A program made the position numbers and the translations under genes. From Liolophura sinensis (Eukaryota; Mollusca; Polyplacophora; Chitonida; Chitonidae), in the NCBI RefSeq assembly GCF_032854445.1, contig NC_088305.1, positions 7,131,606-7,195,605 on the forward strand: a DNA stretch of 64,000 nucleotides, given 5' to 3'. Under the pieces are notes generated by a model, which saw only the letters and a list, made by a program, of their open reading frames with translations, was not told the origin of the DNA and did no database searches. Position 1 is the first letter of the stretch, and each line of letters starts with the position of its first letter. Shown piece by piece: positions 20,715 to 32,204 of the stretch.

Positions 20715-21900
20715 ATCCGTCATTGCTGCTGGGAATCTGTCAGTGTTGATATGAATCTGTCAGTGTTGATATGAATCTGTCAGTTTTGATGTGAATCCGC
20801 CAGTGCTGCTGTGAATTTCTCAGTGTTGATGTGAATCCGCCAGGGATGATGTGAATCTGTCAGTGTCATTGATCATTGAGATATAGTTGATAAAGGGTTT
20901 GGTTCCATCGGTGCTGATATGAATCCGTCAGTGTTGATGTGAATCTGTCAGTGTTGATATGAATCTGTCAGTGTTAATGTGAATCCGCCAGTGCTGATGT
21001 GAAGCTGTCAGTTTTCATGTGAATCCGTCATTTGCTGATGTGAATCCGCCAGTGCTGATGTGAATCTGTCAGTGTCATTGAGATACCCTCATTGACATAT
21101 GGTTGATAAAGGGTTTGGTTCCGTCGGTACTGATATGAATCCGTCAGTGTTGATGTGAATCCACCAGAGCTGAATGAATCTGTCAGTATTGATGTGGTTC
21201 CGTCAGTGCTGATGTGATTCCATCAGTGCTGATGCGAATCCTTCAATTTGATGTGAATCCGTCAATGCCGATGCAAATCCGTCAAGTTGATATGAATCCG
21301 ACAGTGCTGATGTGATTCCGTCAGTGCGGATGTGAATCTGTCAGTTAGTGCTGATGTGAACTCTCGAGGGACTGAATAACTTATCCCACATATCCCGCCT
21401 GTTAAATACTACACAAATGTTTCAGTGTTGGGAATATATTATGGTTGATGAGATTCCGTTAGTGTCGATGTGAATGTGTCAGTGTTGATGTGAATTAGTT
21501 AATGCTGGTGTAAATCTGTCAGTGTTGAGGTGAATCCGTCGGTGTTGATGAGAATCTGTCAGTACCCATGGGAATCCGTCAGCACTCAGTACGTACTGAT
21601 AAGAATCCGTTAAGGTTGTTGAGATTCAGTTACCGCTGATGTGATTCCGTCAGTGTTGATGTGAATCCGTTAGTGCTGATGTGAATCTGTCAGTGTTGAT
21701 GTGGATCCGTCAATATTTATATGAATTCGTCAGTGCTGATGTGAATCTGTCAGTGCCCATGGGAATTTGTCAGTGTTGATGAGAATCCTTTATGGTTGTT
21801 GAGATTCCATCAGTGCTAATGTGAAACCGTCAGTGGTGATGTGAATCCGTCAGTGTTGATGAGAATTCGTTATGTTTGATGAGATTCCGTCCATGTTGAC
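20715..21900. repeat. about 20-bp minisatellite, two blocks
   Basis: The unit is TCAGTGTTGATGTGAATCCG with many variants (GCTGATGTGAATCTG and others). Blocks at 20715-21370 and 21420-21900 are separated by a short unique piece. A longer internal segment (TTGATAAAGGGTTTGGTTCC) recurs at about 20889 and 21103, which shows higher-order duplication. Confidence 0.92.
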
Positions 21901-21904
21901 CTGA

Positions 21905-22795
21905 ACCCTTCGGAGTACCTGGGCTTGTTGGGAACATGCATGTATTTACTCAGACCTGACTCGGTACGAAACAAGGCTCAGCGGTATTGGGTTGCACAAC
22001 AAACACCAAGACGAAGGTGTTAAAGTCTGTTTTACCTCCCAAAATGAAGAAAATGAGGCAAAATCGGCATATTTAACAAAAGTTCACACTCAAATTCTTT
22101 TATTTGTAAACATAAACAGTATGAAATCATATTATTATTAGTAAATGTGTTGCCTCACACACTCGATGTTGTTTGAAAAGTCATCTCTATTTAATATGTA
22201 TGTTTGCACACGGCTCGCAACTAACGGCGGAGCAGAATACGCTACAATCCATTCTTGACGTAGCAATGGCTCCACGTCCTGTTTCACAATAACGCCACCT
22301 CACGAGATTAAGAAATATGCCCCCTCCCCAATGTAACACGATTGATCATGGCGCAACCCTCACAAATAAATTAGTTAAATTAATTATAGGTGTTTAGTAT
22401 TTTACCTAATAGCCTCAATTATCTCAGTGATATTCTCTGTTCTGGTATCGATAGTCTCTCTTTCAGTAAATGTCACAGTGCGAAGGTTTCTAGCGGAGTC
22501 TTTAGCATTCCACCCTTTTGTAATTATTATACTACCTCACAGTGTTTATGCCTGTGTGCTCATTAAGCGATGACGTCATATGCTATCGTTACACCGTAGC
22601 CACATCGTCAGAAGTACTGTCTTGATTTGATGAAGAGAATGCGTGATTGCACAGTGACTTCTTTTGCCCGTACTATTAAAAATAGATTCTTTCTGTTTGT
22701 GATACCTTCACAGCGTAATTTCAATTGTGAGTTTGTAATTAAATGTAAGTGTTACTAATCACACGATCAGGCCTTCCTTGCCCGAGGTGTTTAGT
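21905..22795. other. no gene seen
   Basis: Unique AT-rich sequence. One palindromic TGACGTCA lies at 22571-22578, too isolated to call a regulatory site. Confidence 0.4.
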
Positions 22796-22890
22796 GTGCG
22801 AATGTATCATAATGCTAGCCGCCGTCGTATGAGTGAAATATTCACTCAGTACGGGGAAAACACCGATAAAATCAATAAATAAATAATCAA
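22795..22890 (+). repeat. SINE family 1, 3-prime fragment
   Basis: ATCATAATGCTAGCCGCCGT through a CAATAAATAAATAATC tail. Confidence 0.7.
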
Positions 22891-23397
22891 TAAGTCAGTC
22901 AGGTTTCGTCAGTGCTTTTTTAAAATATATCCGTACATCCAGTCAATCAATCAATCAGATATTGTCCTTAGATAAGCTGTTTGTAGAAGCTTTTCAAATG
23001 CTTTAGGTGTCCTCTGTCACTTAAAAGGAACTATATCGGTGAGATCTTACAGTATATTTATTGGAAATGATGTACAGAAGAGGAAATCATATATTTTGTT
23101 ATTAATTTACCCAGACTGATATCTATGTTTATATTAAGGAGACTGTATAGAGTCCATGTGAGATTTATGTAATCGATGTCTGTACCACAAATTTTGTTAC
23201 TGGGAATCAATGTATTTTAATTGTTGTTTTTAGAAAGACTTTTACCGTTTAAACAAATTCTTCATAAATTTACACTTGTGCATATCTTTTATAAGTCATT
23301 TTAGGAGAGTTCAATAAATAAGTTGATGAAGTAATATAATGTGTTTTTGGATTGATAAGTTTATCTCTACATTTGATTCATGTAATTGCCCTCTTGC

Positions 23398-23500
23398 GCC
23401 ACATGTGGGAATGTCTTTCAGCAACCTGCGGATGGTCGCAGGTTTTCCCCAGGCTCTGTCCGGTTCCTTCCCACCACAATGTTGGCCGTCATTAAATAAG
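23398..23500 (+). repeat. SINE family 1, internal fragment
   Basis: CACATGTGGGAATGTC, CAACCTGCGGATGGTCGC and CACCACAATGTTGGCC blocks, with no tail. Confidence 0.65.
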
Positions 23501-23824
23501 ATGTATGTACCTTATACACCACCTGGCGAAAGCCGCAATTAGTGGAAAGTTAGATTCCAGGATTTTGTCGAAAGAAACATGGCCAGTATCGAATTGGGGT
23601 GAGGTGTGGGTGGGGCGAGTTTTTGGAGGGGCCAGGCATTAAGTAGTGGATGCTGGTGGGATGGTACTTCACAGCGATTTACAAAGTTCAGAGAACACCA
23701 TGCAGACGCGTTGTGTGTATAATGTGACTGGAAGGGCGTGTGTACGGATTAACTTTTCAGTGAGGCAGCACTATACATGTGTTAACAATGGGTTCGGCTG
23801 CGGGGCGACACAGTAGTGATATGG

Positions 23825-24090
23825 CCGAAATAATGCTGGCCGTCGTCGTATAAGCGAAATATCCTTAAATACCACTTAAAACACATAGCAAATAAATAAA
23901 ATAAACCTCACTGATTTGACCGAAATAATGCTAAAAGCCAGGATAAAACCCACGCCGCGGGACGGTCTCCCAGAAGCCTATGGATGGTCGTGGGTTTCCT
24001 CCCACCATAATGCTGGCCACCGTCGTATAAGTGAAATATTCTTGAGTACGGAGTAAAACACCAATCAAATAAATAAATAAATAAATAAAT
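23825..24090 (+). repeat. SINE family 1, two 3-prime fragments
   Basis: A first fragment ends near 23900 (AAATAAATAAAATAAAC). A second is at 23960-24090 with TATGGATGGTCGTGGGTTTC, AAGTGAAATATTCTTGAG and an AAATAAATAAATAAATAAAT tail. Confidence 0.75.
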
Positions 24091-24299
24091 CCCAGGCAAA
24101 CAAACAAAGTATGTTCTGTATGGATAAACTGGTTGCCATTCTAACCATGCATTACCGTACTGCAGCTGGACAAATGTTATAATCTGAGTACGCATGCACG
24201 AAACACCAATGAAATAAATAAATAAACAATTTACTTCCGTTATTAAGCCTAAACGAATATATTATATGTGAGACATTAAAATATTATATGTGGGAAGCG

Positions 24300-24575
24300 G
24301 CATAAGGCTCAGTAGCGAAAAGTGCACCAGCCCAAACCCGAGGCACACGAGTTTAGGGCTCAGTGATGAGAAGTGCACCAGCCCAAACCCGAGGCACACG
24401 AGTTTAGGGCTCAGTGATGAGAAGTGCACCAGCCCAAACCCGAGGCACACGAGTTTAGGGCTCAGTGATGAAAAGTGTACCAGCCCAAACCCGAGGCACA
24501 CGAGTTTAGAGCTCATTAATGAAAAGTGTACCAGCCCAAACCCGAGGCACACGAGTTTAGGGCTCAGCCTTGGGT
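24300..24575. repeat. 51-bp minisatellite, five copies
   Basis: The unit includes AAGTGCACCAGCCCAAACCC and GAGGCACACGAGTTTAGGGC. Because 51 is a multiple of three, a 17-residue peptide repeat is open on both strands. This is a property of the repeat and gives no support for a gene. Confidence 0.93.
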
Positions 24576-24599
24576 ACATTTGTTGAAGACCACGAGTTT

Positions 24600-25205
24600 C
24601 CCAAAGACCAATTTGAGAGACTGCATTTTGTTTTATTTAATTCTTCCAGAAAACAAAAAAAAGCCAGAAAAATATTTAAATTATTTATTTGATTGAGTTT
24701 TACCGCCGCACTAGCAATGGTTTCCCCTATCAAACGGTGGCCATGTCGAGAGCTGTGTTTGACTTTTTGTTGCTCAAGGGCCGATCGTTTGCAACGATAA
24801 GAATCTCTTTAAATGCATGAACCAGCAAGTGTTCCCACGACCAATTAAAAGGAAGGCATGTCATTCCTAGATCGTGTCGCACGTTCTAACTGAAAGGGGC
24901 AAATTTTATCGACTTGGGTGATTTAGGTAAAATGCAGGGTTACTTCCTTGCACCTGATTGGGTGGTGGGGGATTGATGGTTGGGGGGGGGAACTCCTGAA
25001 TTAGACAGGATTTGTCATCAACATGTCCAGAATACTAGAGTACATAAGAAAAATAAACATGCAAAAAACATGCATAAAGCAAAAAAGCAAAAACAGAAAA
25101 AACCTAATGCTCTTGCAAATTCACTTAAATATACGGGAACTATTTCACATTTCATGACAAATGTTTGAATTAGGCCGGATCAATTCACATTTAGTTTTTT
25201 TTATC
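24600..25205. other. no gene seen
   Basis: Contains a short SINE-like tail (TTATTTGATTGAGTTTTACC at about 24680) and A-rich sequence. Nothing else is supported. Confidence 0.4.
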
Positions 25206-25219
25206 CTTTTGAATTTTAG

Positions 25220-25288
25220 ATTTCCACAGAGATGGCGAAGGAGTCGCTATCAGTAAACAAGAATGACATGGATTTGCGGGTCTCACAG
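25220..25288 (+). CDS. candidate exon of transmembrane-tail gene A
   Basis: A strong pyrimidine tract and acceptor (CCTTTTGAATTTTAG) and a consensus-like donor (CAG-GTGAGA) bracket 69 nt. This is open as 23 codons in phase 0 at both ends (I-S-T-E-M-A-K-E-S-L-S-V, then N-K-N-D-M-D-L-R-V-S-Q). The internal ATG at 25232 could be a start. It joins in frame to the exon at 25861, where the intervening sequence also ends in CACAG. No known domain is recognised, and the exon is too short for ordinary ORF calling. Confidence 0.5.
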
Positions 25289-25860
25289 GTGAGAGCTGCA
25301 TCAGAGATTCTGCCCGTCGTGTTAATACAAATCCTAGATTGAGGATAGATATTCTACAATTTAATACATGCTGCATGACAACAGCAAACAGGGATCCCCT
25401 TTCATAATAAGGGCCTAATCAGGCTTTCACGGAAGCCATTAGGGTACCCTTGGTTGCTTGGAATCCCAGGACCCTTGGGCAAACACACACGAGTCACTGA
25501 AGAGCCATGCGTATTGATTTAGGTTAAAACATTGAGTGGCCTTCCCGGGTTGACTTGTAATGAGCTTGTATCTGTTGGTACCGATACCTTAACAAACTTG
25601 TGGGTTGCTAGCCAGGAGGAGGTGTGCCTGAGAGGATTAATGATATATACCCGTCCTTATCGTAAATATGACACCATCAGACGACGGTGCTAATGAGCCC
25701 GTGACTGTTTCCCTTCATTTCACCAGCATCTTATTAGGAATAAGCTTAGCTCTGGTGACAGTTCAGTCATTTATTAACCATTGTTGAACTGTTCCATGTT
25801 CGCATTTACTTGACCATTCCAAGAACAGACATTCTTTGTGACTATGCCACCTTGTCACAG

Positions 25861-26283
25861 ATTTTACGGAAGAAAGGCGGAAGAGAGTTTACAGAAGAGC
25901 CACGATTTGTGGTACGGAACACCACGGAAAAATCATGGCCAATCTGTCCAATATCGTCAGTTCCATGTATGGAATTGCAAGACATGACGGTACAAGCAAC
26001 CTCAGTTCCGCGTTTGGAATTTTCTCGAAACGGAACCCTCGTGGATGCGGGTGAAATGGATACATCATCGGTGGTGGAATGGACTGATTCGAACGTCGCA
26101 GACGCTGACGGGTCAATGTCGTCATCGCCTTGGGACCACAGTTTGGTCATCAAGGCTGGATTGTTGATCGCTATAATCGTTATCACGATATTGTCAGCTT
26201 GTAGCGTCGTGTTTAAGACATTGTCCAAATACTCTGATGAACATCGTGTCGATCGTGGAGAAGATATTCTACCCAGAATGTGA
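25861..26283 (+). CDS. terminal exon of single-pass membrane protein, family member A
   Basis: A 140-residue open segment after an acceptor-like CTTGTCACAG, ending in TGA. It has sequons at residues 20 and 57, cysteines at 29 and 36, and a Ser/Asp-rich stalk. One helix follows at about 96-118 (GLLIAIIVITILSACSVVF), then a basic-then-acidic tail ending E-D-I-L-P-R-M. Positive charges on the C-terminal side suggest a cytoplasmic C-terminus. From the start of the helix to D-I-L-P is 35 residues, identical to member C and within one of member B, so the three are paralogues. I do not recognise the family. A 73-bp array starts at the stop codon. Confidence 0.6.
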   Translation: MLRKKGGREFTEEPRFVVRNTTEKSWPICPISSVPCMELQDMTVQATSVPRLEFSRNGTLVDAGEMDTSSVVEWTDSNVADADGSMSSSPWDHSLVIKAGLLIAIIVITILSACSVVFKTLSKYSDEHRVDRGEDILPRM

Positions 26284-28640
26284 TTGGGTTCTGGTGAATC
26301 AAAAGCTGTCTGAGCTCAGAATGTACAGCAGAAACATCAACAGTGGAGGATATGATTGTGGTCTGGTGAAAAAGAAACATTTCTGAGCCCAGGATGTACA
26401 GCGTGATCAAAGACAGTGGAGGATATGATTGTAGTCTGGTGAAAAAGAAACATTTCTGAGCCAGGATGTACAGCGTGATCAAAGACAGTGGAGGATATGA
26501 TTGTGGTCTGGTGAAAAATAAACATTTCTGAGCCCAAGATGTACAGCGTGATCAAAGACAGTGGAGGATATGATTGTGGTCTGGTGAAAAATAAACATTT
26601 CTGAGCCCAGATGTACAGCGTGATCAAAACCTGGGGAGGATGTGATTGTGGTTTGTTGAAAAAGAAACACATCTCAGCCCAGGATGTACGGCGGGGAGAG
26701 CAACAGAAGAGGATGTGATTGGGCTCTGGTGAAAAAGAAACATTTCTGAGTCCAGGATGTACAGCGTGATCAAAGACAGTGGAGGATATGACTGTGGTCT
26801 GGTGAAAAAGAAACAATTCTGAGCCCAGGATGTACAGCGTGATCAAAGACAGTGGAGGATATGATTGTGGTCTGGTGAAAAATAAACATTTCTGAGCCCA
26901 GGATGTACAGCTTGATCAAAGACAGTGGAGGATATGATTGTGGTCTGGTGAAAAATAAACATTTCTGAGCCCAGGATGTACAGCTTGATCAAAGACAGTA
27001 GAGGATATGATTGTGGTCTGGTGAAAAAGAAACATTTCTGAGCCCAGGATGTACAGCGTGATCAAAGACAGTGGAGGATATGATTGTGGTCTGGTGAAAA
27101 ATAAACATTCCTGAGCCCAAGATGTACAGCGTGATCAAAGACAGTGGAGGATATGATTGTGGTCTAGTGAAAAATAAACATTCCTGAGCCCAAGATGTAC
27201 AGCGTGATCAAAGACAGTGGAGGATATGATTGTGGTCTGGTGAAAAATAAACATTTCTGAGCCCAAGATGTACAGCGTGATCAAAAACTGGGGAGGATGT
27301 GATTGTGGTTTGTTGAAAAAGAAACACATCTCAGCCCAGGATGTACGGCGGGGAGAGCAACAGAAGAGGATGTGATTGGGCTCTGGTGAAAAAGAAACAT
27401 TTCTGAGTCCAGGATGTACAGCGTGATCAAAGACAGTGGAGGATATGATTGTGGTCTGGTGAAAAATAAACATTTCTGAGCCCAAGATGTACAGCGTGAT
27501 CAAAAACTGGGGAGGATGTGATTGTGGTTTGTTGAAAAAGAAACACATCTCAGCCCAGGATGTACGGCGGGGAGAGCAACAGAAGAGGATGTGATTGGGC
27601 TCTGGTGAAAAAGAAACATTTCTGAGTCCAGGATGTACAGCGTGATCAAAGACAGTGGAGGATATGATTGTGGTCTGGTGAAAAAGAAACATTTCTGAGC
27701 CCAGGATGTACAGCGTGATCAAAAACAGTGGAGGATATGATTGTGGTCTGGTGAAAAATAAACATTCCTGAGCCAGGATGTACAGCGTGATCAAAGACAG
27801 TGGAGGATATGATTGTGGTCTGGTGAAAAATAAACATTTCTGAGCCCAGGATGTACAGCGTGATCAAAGACAGTGGAGGATATGATTGTGGTCTGGTGAA
27901 AAAGAAACATTTCTGAGCCCAGGATGTACAGCGTGATCAAAGACAGTAGAGGATATGATTGTGGTCTGGTGAAAAAGAAACAATTCTGAGCCCAGGATGT
28001 ACAGCGTGATCAAAGACAGTGGAGGATATGATTGTGGTCTGGTGAAAAATAAACATTTCAGAGCCCAGGATATACAACGTGATTAAAAACAATAAAGGAT
28101 ACGATTGTGGCCTGGTGAAAAGAAACATTTCTGAGCTCAGGATGTACAGTGAGAACAGAAAGAGAGGAGGATATGTTTGCATTCATTTCTGAGCTCAGGA
28201 TGCACAGCGGGATCAACGAAAGTGGAGGATGTGATAGGTTGTGGGGAAAAAGAAACATTTCTGAGCTCAGGATACACAGCGGGATCAACGAAAGTGGAGG
28301 ATGTGATAGGTTTTCGGGGAAAAGAAACATTTCTGAGCTCAGGATGTACAGCGGGATCAACAACAGAGGAGAATGTGATAGGTTGTGGTGAAAAAGAAAA
28401 CATTTCTGAGCCCAGGATGTACAGTGAGAACAACAAACATAGGAGGATATGTTTGGGTTCTGGTAAAAAAGAAACATTTCCGAGCTCAGGATGTACAGCG
28501 GGCTCAACGAAAGTGGAGGTTGTGGGGAAAAAGAAAAATTTCTGAGCTCAGGATCTACAACGGGATCAACAAGAGAGGAGAATGTGTTTCGGTTCTGGTG
28601 AAAAACAAACATTTCTGAGCTCAGAGCGCACGACGGTAAC
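26245..28640. repeat. 73-bp minisatellite starting at the stop codon of member A, about 32 copies
   Basis: The typical unit holds GGATATGATTGTGGTCTGGT, GAAAAATAAACATTTCTGAG and CCCAGGATGTACAGCGTGAT. The first unit is diverged and overlaps the last codons and TGA of the preceding exon: ATGTGATTGGGTTCTGGTGA there matches ATGTGATTGGGCTCTGGTGA of later units at 19 of 20 bases. Higher-order blocks recur near 26690, 27350 and 27560. The last 500 bp form a more diverged sub-array. All long ORFs across it are repeat shadows. Confidence 0.95.
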
Positions 28641-28714
28641 AGTAACAATAGAATGGATGAAAATACTTAACTATTATCCTGGGTTTTGTGAATAAAACTC
28701 TGCCTTATAGCTCG

Positions 28715-29010
28715 GTCATCAATGTGATTGTATGTTAAATGTGATAGCAACACATCACTTTGAGTTTTTTCGAGACTAATAAATTGCAATTAACATCACT
28801 GCATTTTTTACCTAATTCTGCTTAAGACATGGTGCTAGAGGGCGTGTAAATTGCTACTGTTTATGTATTTACAAGAACAGTTAGAATCAACCCTGACTGA
28901 GGTAAACTGACAAGAGGCCGTGTTTCACCGGGTACTTGTGACCATTTGACAGTTATCACGCTGTCGTCGCTGCCCTGGTTTTACTCTCTATGCTGTACGT
29001 CTTTAATTAT
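28715..29010 (+). repeat. dispersed repeat R3, copy 1
   Basis: Contains TACCTAATTCTGCTTAAG, the ATGGTGCTAGAGGGCGTGTA block, CTGAGGTAAACTGACAAGAG and GCTGTCGTCGCTGCCCTGG. Related copies lie at 29350-29660, 42840-42960, 43432-43600 (reverse), 44615-44915, 46735-47110 (reverse) and 48195-48410. Confidence 0.75.
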
Positions 29011-29189
29011 ATCAATTAGCTTACGTCGCTTTAACTCCGAAACTTGCCACTTATTGAGGCCCCGCCTAATCACACTTTACTCCTAATAACGCAACGTTTA
29101 AACGGGAAAGTGACCTCAAGGTAAGTAATTCGGCTCGGCCCTGATAGTGTTTACAATCGACTGCAGTTACCATCCCTTCGCCCATTCAG

Positions 29190-29324
29190 GTCCAGAAGGC
29201 AAAGTGCGAAGGTATTCCCCCAGTTCAAGACTTTCAAATCAATATCGAATCAGAGGGTGACATGGACTGCGAAATCATAATAGCCGACGATGATAACTGG
29301 CAAATAGTCAAACGTAACTTTTGA
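29190..29324 (+). CDS. candidate short terminal exon
   Basis: After an acceptor with a pyrimidine tract (CCCTTCGCCCATTCAG), 44 codons are open in phase 0 to a TGA. The product begins V-Q-K-A-K-C-E-G-I-P-P-V-Q, is rich in acidic residues (A-D-D-D-N-W) and ends V-K-R-N-F. It would join in frame to the exon at 25220-25288 as an alternative 3-prime end, or belong to another gene. Codon composition is balanced and non-repetitive, but length alone cannot exclude chance. No domain is recognised. Confidence 0.35.
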   Translation, partial: VQKAKCEGIPPVQDFQINIESEGDMDCEIIIADDDNWQIVKRNF

Positions 29325-29339
29325 AAACTTGCCTATTGT

Positions 29340-29660
29340 GAATTTACGCCACACAGGCTCCTATTCTAGCTGTTCATGAGGCTCTTATTCTAGTTGTTCC
29401 TGCCAATGGGTCAATGGTAACAAAATAGACGCCCCCTAGCTCCATGGATTAAGTAAATCTATGTAAATCAATGTAGTGATTTACCTACTTCTGCTTAAGG
29501 CATGGTGCTAGGGGGCGTGTAATTTTCCGCTCTTTAAGCATTTACCTAAGCGTTTAGAATAAACCCGAACTGAGGTAAATTGACAAGAATCCAGTTGACT
29601 TATTAGGTGAGCCTATTTGCCAGCTAACACATTGTCGTCGCTGCTCTCTGCTGTAAGTTT
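29340..29660. repeat. R3 composite copy with inverted halves
   Basis: The left part (about 29350-29460) reads as the reverse complement of the core (GACGCCCCCTAGC). The right part (29470-29660) reads forward (GCTAGGGGGCGTGTAA). The copy is therefore a head-to-head inverted pair. Confidence 0.65.
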
Positions 29661-29867
29661 AATGATGTTAAGTCATAAACTACAAGTGCTTAAAAAGCCA
29701 AACTCAGAAAAGGAAAGAACTCAAAGTGGGGCTAGTACACTGCTGTACAGTGAAGTATGATAATTCATGTTATTTGTGTTTTATATCTTTTCAAACAATG
29801 CTAAGTCGACAGGGACCGCGCAAACAGTGCATCCTTGATTTCACTGGCATCTTCAGACGGAGGAGTT

Positions 29868-30475
29868 CTCTCGGGGCTTTGGTGGCAATAACCGCCCACT
29901 ACTCTCGGTATTTTGGCGACAATATGCTGTCACTACTCTCAAGGCTTTGGCGAGAATATGCGGTCACTACTCTCGGGGCTTTGGTGGCAATAACCGCCCA
30001 CTACTCTCGGTATTTTGGCGACAATATGCTGTCACTACTCTCAAGGCTTTGGCGAGAATATGCGGTCACTACTCTCGGGGCTTTGGTGACAATATGCGGC
30101 CACTACATTCGGGGTTTTGATAAAATAATCGGTTCTTACCATCGGGACTTTGGTAACATTAGGCGGCCACCACGATTGGGGCGTTGTTGCCATTAAACGG
30201 TCACTACTCTCGGGGCGTTGGTGACAATAAGCGGTCACTGCTCTTGGGGCTTTGATACCATTTTTCCGGTCACTACACTCGCGGCTTTAGTGAAAATACG
30301 CGGTCACTACTCTCGGGGCTTTGGTAACAATATGTGATCACTACCCTCGGGGTTTTGCTGACAATAAGCGGTCACTACTCTCGGGGTTCGGTGACAATAA
30401 GCTACTACTCTCAAGGATTTGGTGACAATAAGCGTTCATTACTCTCGGGGCTTTGGTGACAATAAGCGGTCACTG
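29868..30475. repeat. 34-bp minisatellite, first array
   Basis: Units such as GGTCACTACTCTCGGGGCTT plus TGGTGACAATAAGC. Around 29875-30080 a three-unit block of 102 bp is repeated almost perfectly, a higher-order repeat. Confidence 0.93.
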
Positions 30476-31140
30476 CTGTAGCGGATTGCTAATATTCTTT
30501 CAAAACCCAGTCTTATGACATTTAGAGATAAAGAATACAGGCTTTGCTCTGCTCTCTGCTTATCACTAGTTAATGTCTATCGACTCCGAGGTAAACAGTT
30601 TTATATTTTTGTGCGTGTGAGATCGATATTTATCTCCGGCATTTGGAGACGCCACTACAGACATATGGATTTACTCTCAATACTCCAATCATTAATTCAG
30701 TGCTGTTATTCTATTTATATCACCAAATGCATTCCCAGTCCATACTGTTCCATTAGAACTCTTGGAGGAAAACTCAGTCTTACGACTTATTTCAATGAAT
30801 CAGCAAGAACAACATAATGAGATCCGAAGATTTGTTTTCCAGTTCGAACACTAAACAGTGAAACCCATTTATTCATATATATATACAGTCAAATCATCAA
30901 ATATTCCATTAAAATCAGCAATAGCATTTGTGAAAGAGTTTCAGGGGGAATAACTCTGGGCGGCTTGTTGACACGGCTATAAACGGCGAACAGCCTTTAG
31001 CAATTTACATATATTACGACAGGTATATGTGCTGTAATTTCTACCTAACCATAATGCTTAGGTATATTTCAGTGCAAGAGAAGTAACTCTTTAATTCATG
31101 TAGTCACAGTCCCTTCAGTATAACACTACATCCTTCCTGC
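30476..31140. other. no gene seen
   Basis: Unique AT-rich DNA between the two 34-bp arrays. The ORF at 30515-30817 has no supporting motif. Confidence 0.4.
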
Positions 31141-31155
31141 GTAATGTACTGAAGA

Positions 31156-31362
31156 TTACTGATCTCCCGAGGGATCGAGCAAATCTCTCGCCAGATCGAG
31201 CGAATCCTCCGTGGGATGGAATACACAAGCACTGCCCGCGGTCAGTGAAGATCGGCTCCTCTTGGAAAGATCGGCGATCTCTGCCGAATCTCTATGCTGA
31301 TTCCGTATAGGATGATCGTCGATGTATAGACCGTGTTTTGAGACCGTATAGCTGTCTTGCAT
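31156..31362 (-). CDS. hypothetical 68-residue ORF, polar, Ser- and Asp-rich
   Basis: Opens at an ATG (31362) with an in-frame stop shortly upstream. It ends D-S-L-D-L-A-R-D-L-L-D-P-S-G-D-Q. About 140 bp upstream on the same strand is a canonical TATAAAAG (plus-strand CTTTTATA at 31496-31503). The sequence is not repetitive. It could be a small gene or a cytoplasmic-tail exon. No domain is recognised. Confidence 0.3.
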   Translation of the reverse strand: MQDSYTVSKHGLYIDDHPIRNQHRDSAEIADLSKRSRSSLTAGSACVFHPTEDSLDLARDLLDPSGDQ

Positions 31363-31479
31363 CTTAATACTTCAGTAAATGTAAATTTTCATCCGTGGTA
31401 TCGTCTAACTAATCCTCTGTGCCTTGTCTTGATCTTTCCTTTGCGTTTTCTCTTTACTCTTGTCCAGGACCATGTCAGA

Positions 31480-31640
31480 CGCCATTATCGATTCCCTTTT
31501 ATAGCGTTTAGACAGAGTAGGCGGTGCAAATCAGCGAAAACCCTACATTTTGATTGGCCGACGTGCATTGAGCAGCTATCGCCTTAGTACGCCCCGCCTA
31601 TAATTTACTATGATGGCGAAGCAAACATGGCTAAAGAAAA
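31480..31640. promoter_or_regulatory. candidate bidirectional promoter
   Basis: A GC-richer island in AT-rich DNA. On the minus strand TATAAAAGGGAATC lies at 31490-31503. On the plus strand it has an inverted CCAAT box (GATTGG, about 31551), a GC box (CCCCGCC, about 31593) and a TATAAT-like box just before ATGATGGCGAAGC. The same region also has a very long pyrimidine tract ending TTGTCCAG at 31467, which reads as a plus-strand splice acceptor, so the interpretation is open. Confidence 0.3.
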
Positions 31641-32204
31641 GCGTAATTTTCCGCATGCCAATATAAAGAAAAGCGCTGTAACTTCTTTCAAATAGTGCTA
31701 TATTAAATAATTTGAAGAACACAGATACTATAAAATCTGCTCTTCCTAATGATACCAGTATAACACATGAACTGTTTTCGGAACCGTTGTCAAAATCCTA
31801 TATTCTAAGACCTCCAGTTCGAAATGCTGAACGTCATGGAGGACATTACAACCACGACGAAGTGACGTGAATCATTTCGGTTGGAAATAAATATCTAAAT
31901 AGTTTCTAATTAAGGTAAGACCATAGAAACTCTAGCAATACATACCTGCTTCATAAACTATGGGTTCTAATCCAACATTGAGTACATTTTTATACCAGAA
32001 TTCTGTGACAATCGGTCACTGAGATTTGACTGTTGTTGTTTTAATCAATCGTCAATAACACATACCTTTATCAAAATAACCCCATGAAACTCTTGTTATA
32101 TTTGTTAACAATAAAATGTTGGACATGCATAAGACATGTAGGAAGACTCACAGTTCAATGTCCAAAAGAGCCTCTAGGTATAATGTTCGATAGTGGTGAT
32201 TGCT

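Noticed and set aside
24262-24586. 17-residue protein repeat on both strands
   Set aside because: The 51-bp unit is simply divisible by three. No splice sites, start context or homology.
26213-28648. Long minus-strand ORFs of up to 219 residues
   Set aside because: Antisense readings of the 73-bp array.
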